Positions 43,242-51,893 of a stretch of 64,000 bases of DNA are shown piece after piece (the stretch's first letter is position 1; each line of letters starts with the position of its first letter). The DNA comes from Fibrobacter sp. (GTDB lineage: Bacteria > Fibrobacterota > Fibrobacteria > Fibrobacterales > Fibrobacteraceae), in assembly GCA_017526585.1 (NCBI GenBank), contig JAFXRC010000058.1, forward strand, positions 46,641 through 110,640. The letters are read 5' to 3'. Under the pieces are notes generated by a model that did no database searches, was not told the origin of the DNA, and worked only from the letters and a program-made list of their open reading frames with translations. The position numbers and the translations under genes are program-made.

Positions 43242-46139
43242 ATGAAACCCAAGCTCTTGTTGCTTTTGAGCGCTTTTGTGGCAGTTTTTTTCGCTGCCTG
43301 TGGCGATGAATCCACTACCGAAAAAAATTCCCAGGCTGCGCATGAGGTGACGGTGGAGGTTGATTCCATTGGTGACCTTCCCAAATGTGGCGACGATAAC
43401 GATGGCGAACGAATCTTTGTGAACGAAGACGAATCCTTGCGTATTTGCGCAAGCGGCAAGTGGTTTGCGATGGCTGGCTCCGAAGGCTCCCGTTCCGATT
43501 CCGACTTTTCCTGTACCACCAAGGAACTTAAGGACAAGAGCGGCATCAAGATTATCTGTAACGGAGACTCCATAGGAGTCGTGCTCAACGGAACCGACGG
43601 AAAAGACGGCAAGAAGGGCGATACGGGCAAAAACGGCACTGCGGGCGTGAGCTGCAATGTGGTTGACAAGACCGATACCTCGGTGACGCTTGCCTGTGGC
43701 GACTCTACGCTGACTTTTGACCTGGGCTATCGTCCGGGGGAATCCTTTGTCGATTCGCTGGTCCTTGATTCAGAAAAGGTTGCCGTTTCGATGGACTCCC
43801 TGACGGGTTTTTCGCAGAAGGGCCCGTTCCTGAAGGGGGCCACGGTCTACCTTTACGAGCTTTCGGATGGCCGCACGCTCAAGCAGACGAACGGCAACTT
43901 CACGAGCAACATCATGAGCGACAATGGCCGCTACAAGTTCAACGCCCGTAACCTGGTGAGCCAATATGCGATGGTTGTGGTGGATGGCCACTACCGCAAC
44001 GAGGTGACCGGTGAAAACTCCAAGACGGCCATCAAGCTGAAGGCGCTGACGGATATGATCGCGCGCAAGTCTGCCAATGTGAACCTGCTGACGCACTTGG
44101 AGTTTGAACGCGTCTACTACTTGGTGACCAAGCAAAAGAAAAGGGTGAAGGCTGCCAAGCGGGAGGCCCAGGCTGAAATTTTGAAACTCTTCCATGTCGA
44201 CACGACTGGGCTCAAGGGCTTCAACAACGCTGAAGACCTGGATGTCTTTGGCAGTAGCGATGCCGATGCTGTTCTTCTGGCCGTTTCAATCCTTCTGCAG
44301 GGAGACCGCAGCGAGGCGGAAATGATGGCTCTCCTGAGCGAAATTTCAAATGCCATGGTAGAAAAAGGCGAGTGGAACGACTCGGCGGCAAAGGTAAAGA
44401 TTGCCGACTGGGCGCTCGCCGCCGAATGTGCCGGCAAACTGCCCGATTTCCGTAGGCATGTGGCAGGCTGGGGCTTGAGCGATACCGTGCCGGAGTTTGA
44501 AAAGTTCCTGCGTCGGTACGTGTCCGAAGAAAGTGGGCTCGGCATCTGTGGCGACAGCTCCGTTCCCGTGAACACGCCACAGTACATTACGAAGTCGAAG
44601 TCCGGCTACTATGCAAAATCCTATGCAGACATTGGAACCAGCAACATTCGCTTTATCTGCAAGACCGAAGGTGGTGCCCGCTGGCACATTGCAACCGACC
44701 TGGAAAAGGACACGCTCGGCTGGACAAGGGATACGGTCGATGGGGCCGTACGCAGGGGACAGATCGATACGAACCTGACCTATGTGTTTAACAAGAATGC
44801 TGGAGCCTGGCGGCACGGCACCGACTTCGACTGGAACGTAGGCGTGGGCTGTATTCCTGACCGCAAGGGCAAAGAGATGCAGGGCTCGGACGGTTACTGG
44901 TACAAATGCGCTGATTCCAATATGATTGTGGAAGAATCGCAATGGACGACCGCATGGCGCCTGATGAAAAAGATTGAACGAGATACGGTCGGCTGGAGTG
45001 GCCAGAGCTTTAAGGAAGGAGCTGTTCGCAATGGTAAGGAAAATAAAAACCTGACCTATGTTTACGAGAAGGGCAACTGGCGCTACGGCACGGAACTTGA
45101 CAGCATCATAGGCTTTGGCTGTATCGAAGCGTTCGTGGATTCCATGGTGACACACTCTGGTAACTTGTACAAGTGCAATGGCGACACGGTCCTGACGTAC
45201 GAATACTTTAGCTGGAAGAGCGCCTGGCGTCCGGCGACCCCGGCCGAGATAGACCTGCGTTATTGGAACATGAACAAGAATCGAGAAGGAACCCTGCTGA
45301 CTGGGCCTGGTACGGGCGCGGTCAAGGTGTGGGATTCCGATACGCTCAGGCTTGCAACAGAAAAAGAGAAATCCTTTGGCAAGGGCTGCGTGAAATCCAT
45401 TGATGGTCAGCGGGAAACGCTAGGAATTTTACACTCGTCCTACACCTGCAAGAATCATGTGTGGACCTTCGATTCCGTAAACGTAATCAGGGACCCCCGC
45501 GATTCGACTCTTTATAAAACGATCAAAATCGGCTCGCAATTCTGGATGAAGGAAAACCTTATTTTTGAGTATAAGGTGAATGGCAAGAATTATGGTCATT
45601 CTTCCTATTGTAGTGGGTCGAGTTCTCCTATAGGCTGTACGGTGAACGCTCGATATGGACGCGATTACACCTGGGCCGCAGCGATGGACAGCGCGGGTGT
45701 GTTTGAGTCCGATGGCGAAGACTGTAGCGTGCAAACAACCTGTCGCCATAGGAGCGAAGTCCGAGGCATCTGCCCCGAAGGTTGGCACCTGCCGAGAAAG
45801 GACGAATTTGAAACGCTTATAAATGTTGCTAAAGCTGTTCGTAGTTATGCGGGATCGTGTCTCAAGGCGACAGAGGGGTGGTATGACTATTTCAATTCTG
45901 GCGCTTGGTATCAAAATTATGACGATGTTGGTTTTTCGGCGTATCCGTCTAGTCCTTACGGTTGCTCTTCTTCAGGAGACTGTTATCAGTCTGTGGGCTA
46001 CTGGAGCTCTACCGAAGAAAAACAATCCGATGGAACAAGTAAGGCCTATGTTCTAGAGCTTTGGAACCATGATAAATCCGCTGAGATGGATCTATATATT
46101 GCTTCCGCAAAAATCCGCTGCATCATGGACGAAGACTAG
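43242..46139 (+). CDS. FISUMP-domain lipoprotein with collagen-like segment (paralogue of 3262-6093)
   Basis: 965 residues with a lipoprotein signal ending F-A-A-C, and a strong AAAGGAG 7 nt before the ATG. The order matches the gene at 3262: Cys-containing region, short collagen-like Gly-x-y run (~108-127), the Q-K-G-P-F-L-K-G / Y-E-L-S-D-G-R-T-L-K-Q-T-N-G-N-F module with N-L-L-T-H-L-E (~190-430), three or more ~70-residue Cys/Trp units (~470-740), and a C-terminal FISUMP domain with C-P-E-G-W-H-L-P and Y-T-W-A-A-A-M-D-S. The FISUMP part is more divergent than the middle. Surface lipoprotein; function unknown. Confidence 0.85.
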   Translation: MKPKLLLLLSAFVAVFFAACGDESTTEKNSQAAHEVTVEVDSIGDLPKCGDDNDGERIFVNEDESLRICASGKWFAMAGSEGSRSDSDFSCTTKELKDKSGIKIICNGDSIGVVLNGTDGKDGKKGDTGKNGTAGVSCNVVDKTDTSVTLACGDSTLTFDLGYRPGESFVDSLVLDSEKVAVSMDSLTGFSQKGPFLKGATVYLYELSDGRTLKQTNGNFTSNIMSDNGRYKFNARNLVSQYAMVVVDGHYRNEVTGENSKTAIKLKALTDMIARKSANVNLLTHLEFERVYYLVTKQKKRVKAAKREAQAEILKLFHVDTTGLKGFNNAEDLDVFGSSDADAVLLAVSILLQGDRSEAEMMALLSEISNAMVEKGEWNDSAAKVKIADWALAAECAGKLPDFRRHVAGWGLSDTVPEFEKFLRRYVSEESGLGICGDSSVPVNTPQYITKSKSGYYAKSYADIGTSNIRFICKTEGGARWHIATDLEKDTLGWTRDTVDGAVRRGQIDTNLTYVFNKNAGAWRHGTDFDWNVGVGCIPDRKGKEMQGSDGYWYKCADSNMIVEESQWTTAWRLMKKIERDTVGWSGQSFKEGAVRNGKENKNLTYVYEKGNWRYGTELDSIIGFGCIEAFVDSMVTHSGNLYKCNGDTVLTYEYFSWKSAWRPATPAEIDLRYWNMNKNREGTLLTGPGTGAVKVWDSDTLRLATEKEKSFGKGCVKSIDGQRETLGILHSSYTCKNHVWTFDSVNVIRDPRDSTLYKTIKIGSQFWMKENLIFEYKVNGKNYGHSSYCSGSSSPIGCTVNARYGRDYTWAAAMDSAGVFESDGEDCSVQTTCRHRSEVRGICPEGWHLPRKDEFETLINVAKAVRSYAGSCLKATEGWYDYFNSGAWYQNYDDVGFSAYPSSPYGCSSSGDCYQSVGYWSSTEEKQSDGTSKAYVLELWNHDKSAEMDLYIASAKIRCIMDED

Positions 46140-46214
46140 CCGTCCGCAGATCCATTTACGAAAAGGGAACCGGGAACCGGATGAGAATCCGATGTTCTAA
46201 GAATTAACAATTAT

Positions 46215-46239
46215 TAATTACGCAATATCTGCGTAATTA
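46215..46239. promoter_or_regulatory. Palindrome A upstream of the aldolase gene
   Basis: Arms TAATTACGCA and TGCGTAATTA, 10 bp perfect, with spacer ATATC. It shares the ACGCA core with palindrome B. No T-run, so operator-like rather than terminator-like. Confidence 0.45.
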
Positions 46240-46387
46240 GCGTCGGGCTCCGGGTGATTTTGTCTACTTGAATACATGGTCCGCATCATGTACGGGCGCA
46301 TGGATAAAAAAATGATTCTATAACTGGGCGGCTTTGTCATCGATTTCTGTTGTTTTAAGAGGAAAAAGGCTATAAATCTTACTTTTT

Positions 46388-46402
46388 ACGCAAGTATTGC
46401 GT
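46388..46402. promoter_or_regulatory. Palindrome B upstream of the aldolase gene
   Basis: Arms ACGCAA and TTGCGT around GTA, 62 bp before the promoter box; a half-site TTACGC follows at ~46409. Confidence 0.45.
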
Positions 46403-46464
46403 TAAATGTTACGCTTTTTGACTTCGACAGTGTCTTGCCTATTGCATCTTTAGCAATTTAGAGT

Positions 46465-46472
46465 TACATTTG
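46465..46472 (+). promoter_or_regulatory. TAnnTTTG promoter box for the aldolase gene
   Basis: TACATTTG, 30 nt before the ATG at 46503, with AAAAGGA in the leader. Confidence 0.55.
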
Positions 46473-46502
46473 CTCGCGAAACAAAAAAAAAGGATTGTCA
46501 CT

Positions 46503-47444
46503 ATGTACTATGAATCTATCAAGGTTTTGGACTGCACCATCCGCGATGGCGGCTTGGTCAACAAGCACGACTTCTCCCTCGAATTTGTGCGTCGCCTTTA
46601 CACCCTCCTGTCTGCCGCCGGTGTGGACTACATGGAAATGGGCTACAAGAATTCCCCGGAACTTTTTGACCCCAAGGAATACGGCCCGTGGAAGTTCTGC
46701 GATGACGACCTGCTCTGGAAGGTGAAGGACGGTATCGATTCCAAGATCAAGATGGCCGTGATGGCTGACGTGGGCCGCGTGAACATGGACGCCGTGAAGC
46801 CCGCCAGCGAAAGCCCGTACCAGATGTTCCGCGTGGCAAGCTATGTGAAAAACATCGACAAGGGTATCGAAATGGTGAATGCCTTCCACGATATGGGTTA
46901 CGAAACCACCCTCAACATCATGGCTGTGAGCCGTGACCGTGGTCCGGAACTGGATGAAGCCCTGCACCAGGTGAACGAGGAATGCAAGGCCGACGTGCTT
47001 TACTTGGTGGACAGCTTCGGCGCCTTCTACCAGGAAGACATCGATAAGGAAATTACCCGCTACCGCGGTATCGTGAAGGGCAAGAAGTTCGGCTTCCATG
47101 GCCACAACAACCAGCAGCTGGCCTTCTCCAACACGATTCAGGCTATCATCGACCACGTGGATTACCTCGACGGTTCCGTGTCCGGTATGGGCCGTGGCGC
47201 CGGTAACTGCACCACCGAACTCTTGCTCGGATTCCTGAAGAACCCGAAGTACGACCTTCGCCCGGTGCTCGACGCCTACCAGGAACTGTTCTTGCCGCTC
47301 AAGGAAAAGTACGAATGGGGCTACATCATTCCGCAGATGATTACGGGCATGCTGAACCGCCACCCGCAAGACGCCATCGCCGTCCGCAAAACCGAAGACA
47401 AGGACAACTACACCAAGTTTTATAATCATATGATGAATGATTAG
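46503..47444 (+). CDS. DRE-TIM metallolyase / aldolase (HMGL-like)
   Basis: 313 residues. V-L-D-C-T-I-R-D-G-G (residues 8-17) is the D-x-x-x-R-D metal and substrate motif of the family; Y-L-V-D-S-F-G and G-F-H-G-H-N-N with metal-binding His follow. Relatives include 4-hydroxy-2-oxovalerate aldolase, HMG-CoA lyase and isopropylmalate/homocitrate synthases; the short length and D-G-G favour an oxovalerate-aldolase-like enzyme. No partner dehydrogenase is adjacent, so the pathway is open. The ATG at 46503 is chosen from the ribosome-binding site; an upstream TTG overlaps the promoter box. Confidence 0.82.
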   Translation: MYYESIKVLDCTIRDGGLVNKHDFSLEFVRRLYTLLSAAGVDYMEMGYKNSPELFDPKEYGPWKFCDDDLLWKVKDGIDSKIKMAVMADVGRVNMDAVKPASESPYQMFRVASYVKNIDKGIEMVNAFHDMGYETTLNIMAVSRDRGPELDEALHQVNEECKADVLYLVDSFGAFYQEDIDKEITRYRGIVKGKKFGFHGHNNQQLAFSNTIQAIIDHVDYLDGSVSGMGRGAGNCTTELLLGFLKNPKYDLRPVLDAYQELFLPLKEKYEWGYIIPQMITGMLNRHPQDAIAVRKTEDKDNYTKFYNHMMND

Positions 47445-47484
47445 CACAAGGCTAATCATTCATCATGGACAACCTTTGACGGAA

Positions 47485-47511
47485 ACGCTCGGCTTGCCGG
47501 GCGTTTTTTTT
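47485..47511 (+). terminator. Terminator of the aldolase gene
   Basis: ACGCTCGGC and GCCGGGCGT (9 bp, one G-U), followed by eight T. Confidence 0.88.
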
Positions 47512-47524
47512 CTAGCTTATACCT

Positions 47525-48337
47525 GTGCACTACTTATTCTTGTTGATTGCGCTTGTGTTTGGGTTGTCTACTGCGTATGCGGAAGACTCCGTAGACTCGC
47601 TTGCATCAGAGGATAAGTTGTCCGAAATAGTTTCGGTCCCATTGCCGGGGCAAGCTTCCTATAACGGAGTGGGAGTCACTTTCGGCATGGGCTTCGGGAT
47701 GTTCGTCCCAGCGCACGACTGCGATTGCATGGGGTCCTGGCAGGTGCAGATGGAGTATTTCTATCAGCACTGGTTAAGTGGCTACGGCGCCGTGCGATTC
47801 TATGGGGGAAACCTCGATAGCGATGTGATGGTTATGTACCAGCGGTATAGTACGGGGGTTCGTTTCCACCTGCCTTTTAACTCGTTGGATGTATTCATGG
47901 GTACGTTGGTCGGGTTTGAAAACACGAGTTTCACGGAATTTCGCAAGCAGGTTTCCAACAAGTCAAGCACTAAGAAGAACCACTGGTGGAAAAAGTCGAG
48001 CCTTGCGCAACTGGATTCTTCGGAATCGGACGAACTTTGCGAGCAGTCCTTCTCCTTGACCGGTTTTTCGGCGGGGCTGACGCTGGGGGCGGGTTACAAT
48101 ATCTCGCGCCTGTTTGGCGTCACGCTGGGGTCGCAGTTGGAATATAACTTCAGGAAGGACTTTCTGTTGAGTTTAGTTCCGGGTGTCGCCTTTAACCTCA
48201 GGGAGGTATGGCCGTGGGCGACTCGAACCCTGCGTTCGTCCTGGATTTCCTTTGAAGTTGGGGGCCAAAGGTACATGAATCGCCACAAGGATGGCTGGTC
48301 CAATACCTTTTTCTTGGGGGTCCAATTTGGAGCCTGA
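47525..48337 (+). CDS. Outer-membrane beta-barrel-like protein
   Basis: 270 residues from a GTG that starts a clear signal peptide (~1-20, ending A-Y-A). The mature part alternates hydrophobic and polar residues with many aromatic and Gly strands (V-G-V-T-F-G-M-G-F-G-M-F, G-A-G-Y-N-I) and ends in F-F-L-G-V-Q-F-G-A, close to an outer-membrane C-terminal strand. Function unknown. It sits 13 nt after the previous terminator and so is transcribed separately. Confidence 0.7.
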   Translation: MHYLFLLIALVFGLSTAYAEDSVDSLASEDKLSEIVSVPLPGQASYNGVGVTFGMGFGMFVPAHDCDCMGSWQVQMEYFYQHWLSGYGAVRFYGGNLDSDVMVMYQRYSTGVRFHLPFNSLDVFMGTLVGFENTSFTEFRKQVSNKSSTKKNHWWKKSSLAQLDSSESDELCEQSFSLTGFSAGLTLGAGYNISRLFGVTLGSQLEYNFRKDFLLSLVPGVAFNLREVWPWATRTLRSSWISFEVGGQRYMNRHKDGWSNTFFLGVQFGA

Positions 48338-48370
48338 CCGCTTTTTATGCGGTAGACCTGCCCCCGTGGT

Positions 48371-48400
48371 TTGACATTTTCCCTTGTTTTTCTATATTTG
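48371..48400 (+). promoter_or_regulatory. Promoter of the rpsF operon
   Basis: TTGACA (48371-48376), 16 nt, then TATATTTG (48393-48400). It fits both a sigma-70 -35/-10 layout and the TAnnTTTG box. Confidence 0.65.
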
Positions 48401-48473
48401 GGGCACCGATTTTTATCGGAACCCTCCCGGGGCCAATGGTGGTAACCTGGGCGAAAGACCAAAGGGACTCATT
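48401..48473 (+). promoter_or_regulatory. Structured leader of rpsF-rpsR-rplI
   Basis: About 70 nt between promoter and ATG can form CCGAT / ATCGG at 48407 and a GC-rich CCCGGGG / CCTGGG region. Leaders bound by the S6:S18 complex are known in other bacteria; whether this is one is only inference. Confidence 0.35.
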
Positions 48474-48845
48474 ATGAGACAATACGAAACGATGGTGATC
48501 ATCGACGCTATGATCTCTGACGACGCTATCAAGGCCGAAATCGAGACTATCGCCGCCAACATCACCAACGGCAACGGCGAAATCCTCCGCCGCGACGATT
48601 GGGGCAAGCGCAAGCTCGCCTATTCTATCAAGAAGCGCCAGCATGGCTTTTACGTTATCTTCTACTACAAGGCTGAAGCCGCTACGGTCGCCTCTATGGA
48701 AGCAGCCCTCAAGCTGAACGAAAATGTCCTCCGCTGGATGACTCTCGCTGATTATCCGATGAGCGAAATCGTTTACGACCAAACTCAGACCCAGTCTACC
48801 GAAGACATCGTCCCGGTTGACGCAGAAGAAGGGGAGGCTGAATAA
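48474..48845 (+). CDS. rpsF: 30S ribosomal protein S6
   Basis: 123 residues. [23 protein letters not shown] and G-F-Y-V-I-F-Y-Y match S6, which binds S18 on the 30S platform. An acidic C-terminal extension follows L-A-D-Y. The ATG at 48474 is preceded by AAAGGGA. rpsR overlaps by one base. No ssb gene separates S6 from S18, unlike in many bacteria. Confidence 0.97.
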   Translation: MRQYETMVIIDAMISDDAIKAEIETIAANITNGNGEILRRDDWGKRKLAYSIKKRQHGFYVIFYYKAEAATVASMEAALKLNENVLRWMTLADYPMSEIVYDQTQTQSTEDIVPVDAEEGEAE

Positions 48846-49096
48846 TGGCTTTTGAAGATAAGAAGCAGGCAACCCGTATCCGCCGCAAGAAGACTTGCTG
48901 GTTCACGGAAAACAACGTCAAGTTCATTGACTACAAGGACGAAAAGACTCTTCGTCGCTTCATCTCTGAACGTGGCAAGATCATTCCCCGCCGCATTTCT
49001 GGCACCTCCGCCAAGTATCAGCGTATGCTGAACGAAGCTATCAAGCGTGCCCGTCAGATGGCTATTCTCCCGTTCGTTTCGGACAGCTTGCGCTAA
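48845..49096 (+). CDS. rpsR: 30S ribosomal protein S18
   Basis: 83 residues. [26 protein letters not shown], the core signature, is complete, with A-R-Q-M-A-I-L-P-F. Second gene of the operon, start overlapping the rpsF stop. Confidence 0.97.
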   Translation: MAFEDKKQATRIRRKKTCWFTENNVKFIDYKDEKTLRRFISERGKIIPRRISGTSAKYQRMLNEAIKRARQMAILPFVSDSLR

Positions 49097-49110
49097 GGAG
49101 GAACTAGACT

Positions 49111-49560
49111 ATGGAAATTATTCTTAAGGCCAACGTTCCCCACTTGGGCAAGATGCTTGACGTCGTGAAGGTTAAGGACGGCTATGCCCGTAACTACCTC
49201 TTCCCGCGCAAGCTCGCTGTTCGCGCTACCAAGGAAGCCAAGCTCGAAATCGAAAACAACCGCGCTGCTGTCGAAGCTCAGTTCCAGAAGGAACTCGCTG
49301 CTGCAGGTGACGTGGCTGCCAAGCTTTCTCAGGTTTCTGTCAACCTCGAACGCCGCGTTGTGGAAGGCGAACGTCTGTACGGTTCTGTGACCGCAGCTGA
49401 CATCGCTGACGCCATCACCAAGCAGGGCGTTAAGGTTACCCGTGCTCAGGTTGCTCTCGAAGAACCGATCAAGCAGCTCGGTGTTTACACCGTGACGATC
49501 AAGGTCTTCAGCGACGTTGAAGCTCAGGTCAAGGTTTGGGTGGTTGCAGAGAAAGCCTAA
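49111..49560 (+). CDS. rplI: 50S ribosomal protein L9
   Basis: 149 residues. The N-terminal domain has the L9 signature (L-G-K-M-L-D-V-V-K-V-K-D-G-Y-A-R-N-Y-L-F-P), then a long connecting helix and a C-terminal domain (L-Y-G-S-V-T-A-A-D-I-A). AAGGAGG precedes the ATG. A UUCG-loop terminator follows. Confidence 0.97.
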   Translation: MEIILKANVPHLGKMLDVVKVKDGYARNYLFPRKLAVRATKEAKLEIENNRAAVEAQFQKELAAAGDVAAKLSQVSVNLERRVVEGERLYGSVTAADIADAITKQGVKVTRAQVALEEPIKQLGVYTVTIKVFSDVEAQVKVWVVAEKA

Positions 49561-49585
49561 GCTTTTTCTAAATCACTAGAAATCT

Positions 49586-49618
49586 TAAAAGCCGCTCCTT
49601 CGGGGGCGGTTTCTTTTT
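49586..49618 (+). terminator. Terminator of the rpsF operon
   Basis: AAGCCGCTCC and GGGGCGGTTT pair around a TTCG tetraloop, then TCTTTTT. Confidence 0.9.
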
Positions 49619-49643
49619 AGTGTTTTTTCTATTTTATCATCGT

Positions 49644-51137
49644 ATGCGCAAGTTTCTTTTTACGGCATGTTTTGCCGGTCTTTTTGTGGCTCAGTCGTTT
49701 GCTCAGCCCCGTGACCTTTTTGCGGAATTCGAGGCGGAGGCGGAAGCTGCCGAGCAGTCCTCTGCAGCGGTTGCGTCTTCTAGTAGTGTCGCCCCTGTTC
49801 CGGCTTCCAGTGCGGCGGTCACCCCTGCAGCTCCGGCGCCTGTTTCGAGCAGCGCGAAGGTCGCCAGTTCCAGCAGCGTGGTCGCGTCGTCGAGTTCGCT
49901 TGCAAGCTCTAGCAGCGTAGCACCCGCGTCCAGTTCGTCGCTTGCTTCGTCTAGTTCCGTTGTGGTTTCATCGAGCAGCGTTGCCGATTCCGCGGTCGTC
50001 GCTCCTGTTGCCGATTCTTCTGCGACGGTTGTCGAAGCCGATTCCCTTGACGTCGACTCTCTGGATGCTGATTCTCTGAACGCCGATTCCGCGATGACTC
50101 CCGAGCAGGCCTATGCCGCTGAAAAGCAGGCTGCCATCAATGCGTCTATTGAAGAAGCCCGCAAACGCGATTCGCTCGCCGCTCTTTCCAGTTCCTCCTC
50201 TGCATCCGATGCTCCTTCTTCTAGCAGCATGAACCGCCGCGACTTGCTCGGCCCGGTGAAGGTCTCCAAGGTGAACGGCATCGACGAGATGAAGGGACGC
50301 TACAAGAGCCCGCGCAAGGCGTTGTTCATGTCTTTGGTCGTGCCGGGCTCCGGTCAGCTTTATGTGGGCGGTTCCAATTTCACCAATATCCGCGGTGGAG
50401 TCTACCTTGCCTTGGAAGCTGCGCTTTGGGGCAGCTGGTATTATTTCTCGGTCTACAAGTACGACCAGCAGGTGAGCAAGTACAAGACTTTTGCGAAGAA
50501 GCATTTCTCGATTGGTCGCTACGAGCGCGGTATGCGTGACCTTTATAATGCCGATGCGGTGAACTATGAATCCGAGTTCCGCCGCCGCTACTTGGGCACT
50601 CGCGAGTCGTTCTGCGAAGCCATCTTCGGTAACGCCTCGATGCACGGCTGCTATGACCGCGATAAGCTTTATCATAATGATGTTGAATATGTGAATGACT
50701 TCGTGAAGAATCCGAAGACGCTCCTGAGCGAAAAGCACAAGGTCAAGTTCGACAATAAGTCCGAAGTCTATCAGCTGATTGCTGACGATGCTTATGTGCT
50801 CGGCTGGGACGATGTCGAGGACCGCACGGTGGCAACGGCGCTCGGTCTTGAAGATCCGGAATCTGCGACGGTCGCTCTGGGCGAATCGGAGAACCTCAAG
50901 GAGTACCGTTCATTGCGCAGCAAGGCGACCGACTACGCCGACATGCAGGCGTGGTTCTTCGGCGGCTTGATTCTGAACCATATCGTTTCGGCTATCGACG
51001 CTGCCTTGACGGCGAATTCCCACAATAAGTCGCTTTATGAAGAAGACCTGTCCTGGTACGACCACTTGCACTTCGATAGTGGAGTATCCTTTGTGGGCGG
51101 CTTTGGCGTGAATGTGCAGGCAAGTTGGGGATTCTGA
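49644..51137 (+). CDS. Exported DUF5683-like protein with poly-serine linker
   Basis: 497 residues from the ATG at 49644, which opens a signal peptide (~1-20, ending S-F-A-Q); an upstream in-frame start is unsupported. Residues ~30-205 are a low-complexity linker of Ser, Ala and Val with repeats such as S-S-S-S-V-A and A-D-S-L-D. The C-terminal domain starts R-K-A-L-F-M-S-L-V-V-P-G-S-G-Q-L-Y-V-G, the pattern of DUF5683, and contains predicted membrane-associated helices. Periplasmic or outer-membrane; function unknown. The next gene is a shorter relative and overlaps by one base. Confidence 0.75.
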   Translation: MRKFLFTACFAGLFVAQSFAQPRDLFAEFEAEAEAAEQSSAAVASSSSVAPVPASSAAVTPAAPAPVSSSAKVASSSSVVASSSSLASSSSVAPASSSSLASSSSVVVSSSSVADSAVVAPVADSSATVVEADSLDVDSLDADSLNADSAMTPEQAYAAEKQAAINASIEEARKRDSLAALSSSSSASDAPSSSSMNRRDLLGPVKVSKVNGIDEMKGRYKSPRKALFMSLVVPGSGQLYVGGSNFTNIRGGVYLALEAALWGSWYYFSVYKYDQQVSKYKTFAKKHFSIGRYERGMRDLYNADAVNYESEFRRRYLGTRESFCEAIFGNASMHGCYDRDKLYHNDVEYVNDFVKNPKTLLSEKHKVKFDNKSEVYQLIADDAYVLGWDDVEDRTVATALGLEDPESATVALGESENLKEYRSLRSKATDYADMQAWFFGGLILNHIVSAIDAALTANSHNKSLYEEDLSWYDHLHFDSGVSFVGGFGVNVQASWGF

Positions 51138-51847
51138 TGAAGTTTCTCTTGGTGCTATTGTTTACCGCAGCGACCGCCTTCTCGCAGGTGGTGGTTTCGG
51201 TAGATGAAAATGTCAGCAAGAATTCCGACAAGAAGTGGTACCTTGCGATGGGTGCTTCGGCGCTACTCCCGGGTATGGGGGAACTGTACCTGGGCGAACA
51301 GAAGTTCGTGCGTCCGTTCGTGTGGACGGACATCGCCCTTTGGTTTACGGCGATAGGCTCTTACGCCATTGGCGAACGCTACATTACGTCCGCGCATAAT
51401 TATGCGGTGCGCCATGCGGGGCTTACGAGCAACAGCCGCAATGTCTCGATGCTCAACACGGTGGGGGACTATCGGAGCCGTAGCGGTGTCGCGGGGCAGA
51501 ATTCGTCACCCGACATGGACGAGGACTACAACCAGGCGCAGTTGCGTTCCGGCAAGGAAATTGACGAAGACCTCGATGCCGACATCCAGTGGGACTGGGG
51601 TTCTAGCGACAATCCCGAGACGACTGAGCATATCGACGAATACAAGAGCAGACTCCGCCATTACCGCGTGAGCCGCATCGTGTTCCAGGTGTCGGTGGGA
51701 GCTCTTCTTTTGAACCGCGTCGTGTCGATGCTCAATACTATCCGCGTTTACCGTGCCACCTCGTCTAAGGCGTTTACGGAACGCATGGAATTTGTCCCCG
51801 AATTCTACGAAGACGGCAGCGGGCTGATACTCAACGTGAAATTTTAA
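51137..51847 (+). CDS. Exported DUF5683-like protein
   Basis: 236 residues. The signal peptide ends A-F-S-Q. The mature part begins with S-K-N-S-D-K-K-W-Y-L-A-M-G-A-S-A-L-L-P-G-M-G-E-L-Y-L-G-E, related to P-G-S-G-Q-L-Y-V-G of the upstream gene, without the poly-serine linker, and has hydrophobic helices. ATG overlaps the previous stop (TGATG). The pair looks like an ancient tandem duplication. Confidence 0.75.
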   Translation: MKFLLVLLFTAATAFSQVVVSVDENVSKNSDKKWYLAMGASALLPGMGELYLGEQKFVRPFVWTDIALWFTAIGSYAIGERYITSAHNYAVRHAGLTSNSRNVSMLNTVGDYRSRSGVAGQNSSPDMDEDYNQAQLRSGKEIDEDLDADIQWDWGSSDNPETTEHIDEYKSRLRHYRVSRIVFQVSVGALLLNRVVSMLNTIRVYRATSSKAFTERMEFVPEFYEDGSGLILNVKF

Positions 51848-51893
51848 CTGCTTTCCGATGCAACTATTCCTTCCGCCCAATCATCTAAAGAAC

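Larger units (their letters stand above)
46140..46502 (+). other. 363-nt non-coding region before the aldolase gene
   Basis: No convincing gene. It holds two palindromes (46215-46239, 46388-46402), a direct GGGAACC repeat near 46166, and a TACATTTG promoter box at 46465. A 15-codon frame at 46276 is ignored as chance. Confidence 0.6.

Noticed and set aside
46276..46323. A 15-codon open frame in the 363-nt gap
   Set aside because: No ribosome-binding site or promoter box; expected by chance.
46464..47459. A 331-codon minus-strand frame opposite the aldolase gene
   Set aside because: Shadow frame without start signal.
49720..50260. A phase-variable tandem DNA repeat in the poly-serine region
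   Set aside because: Serine codons vary (TCT, TCC, AGC, TCG and others), so there is no regular DNA unit to slip.
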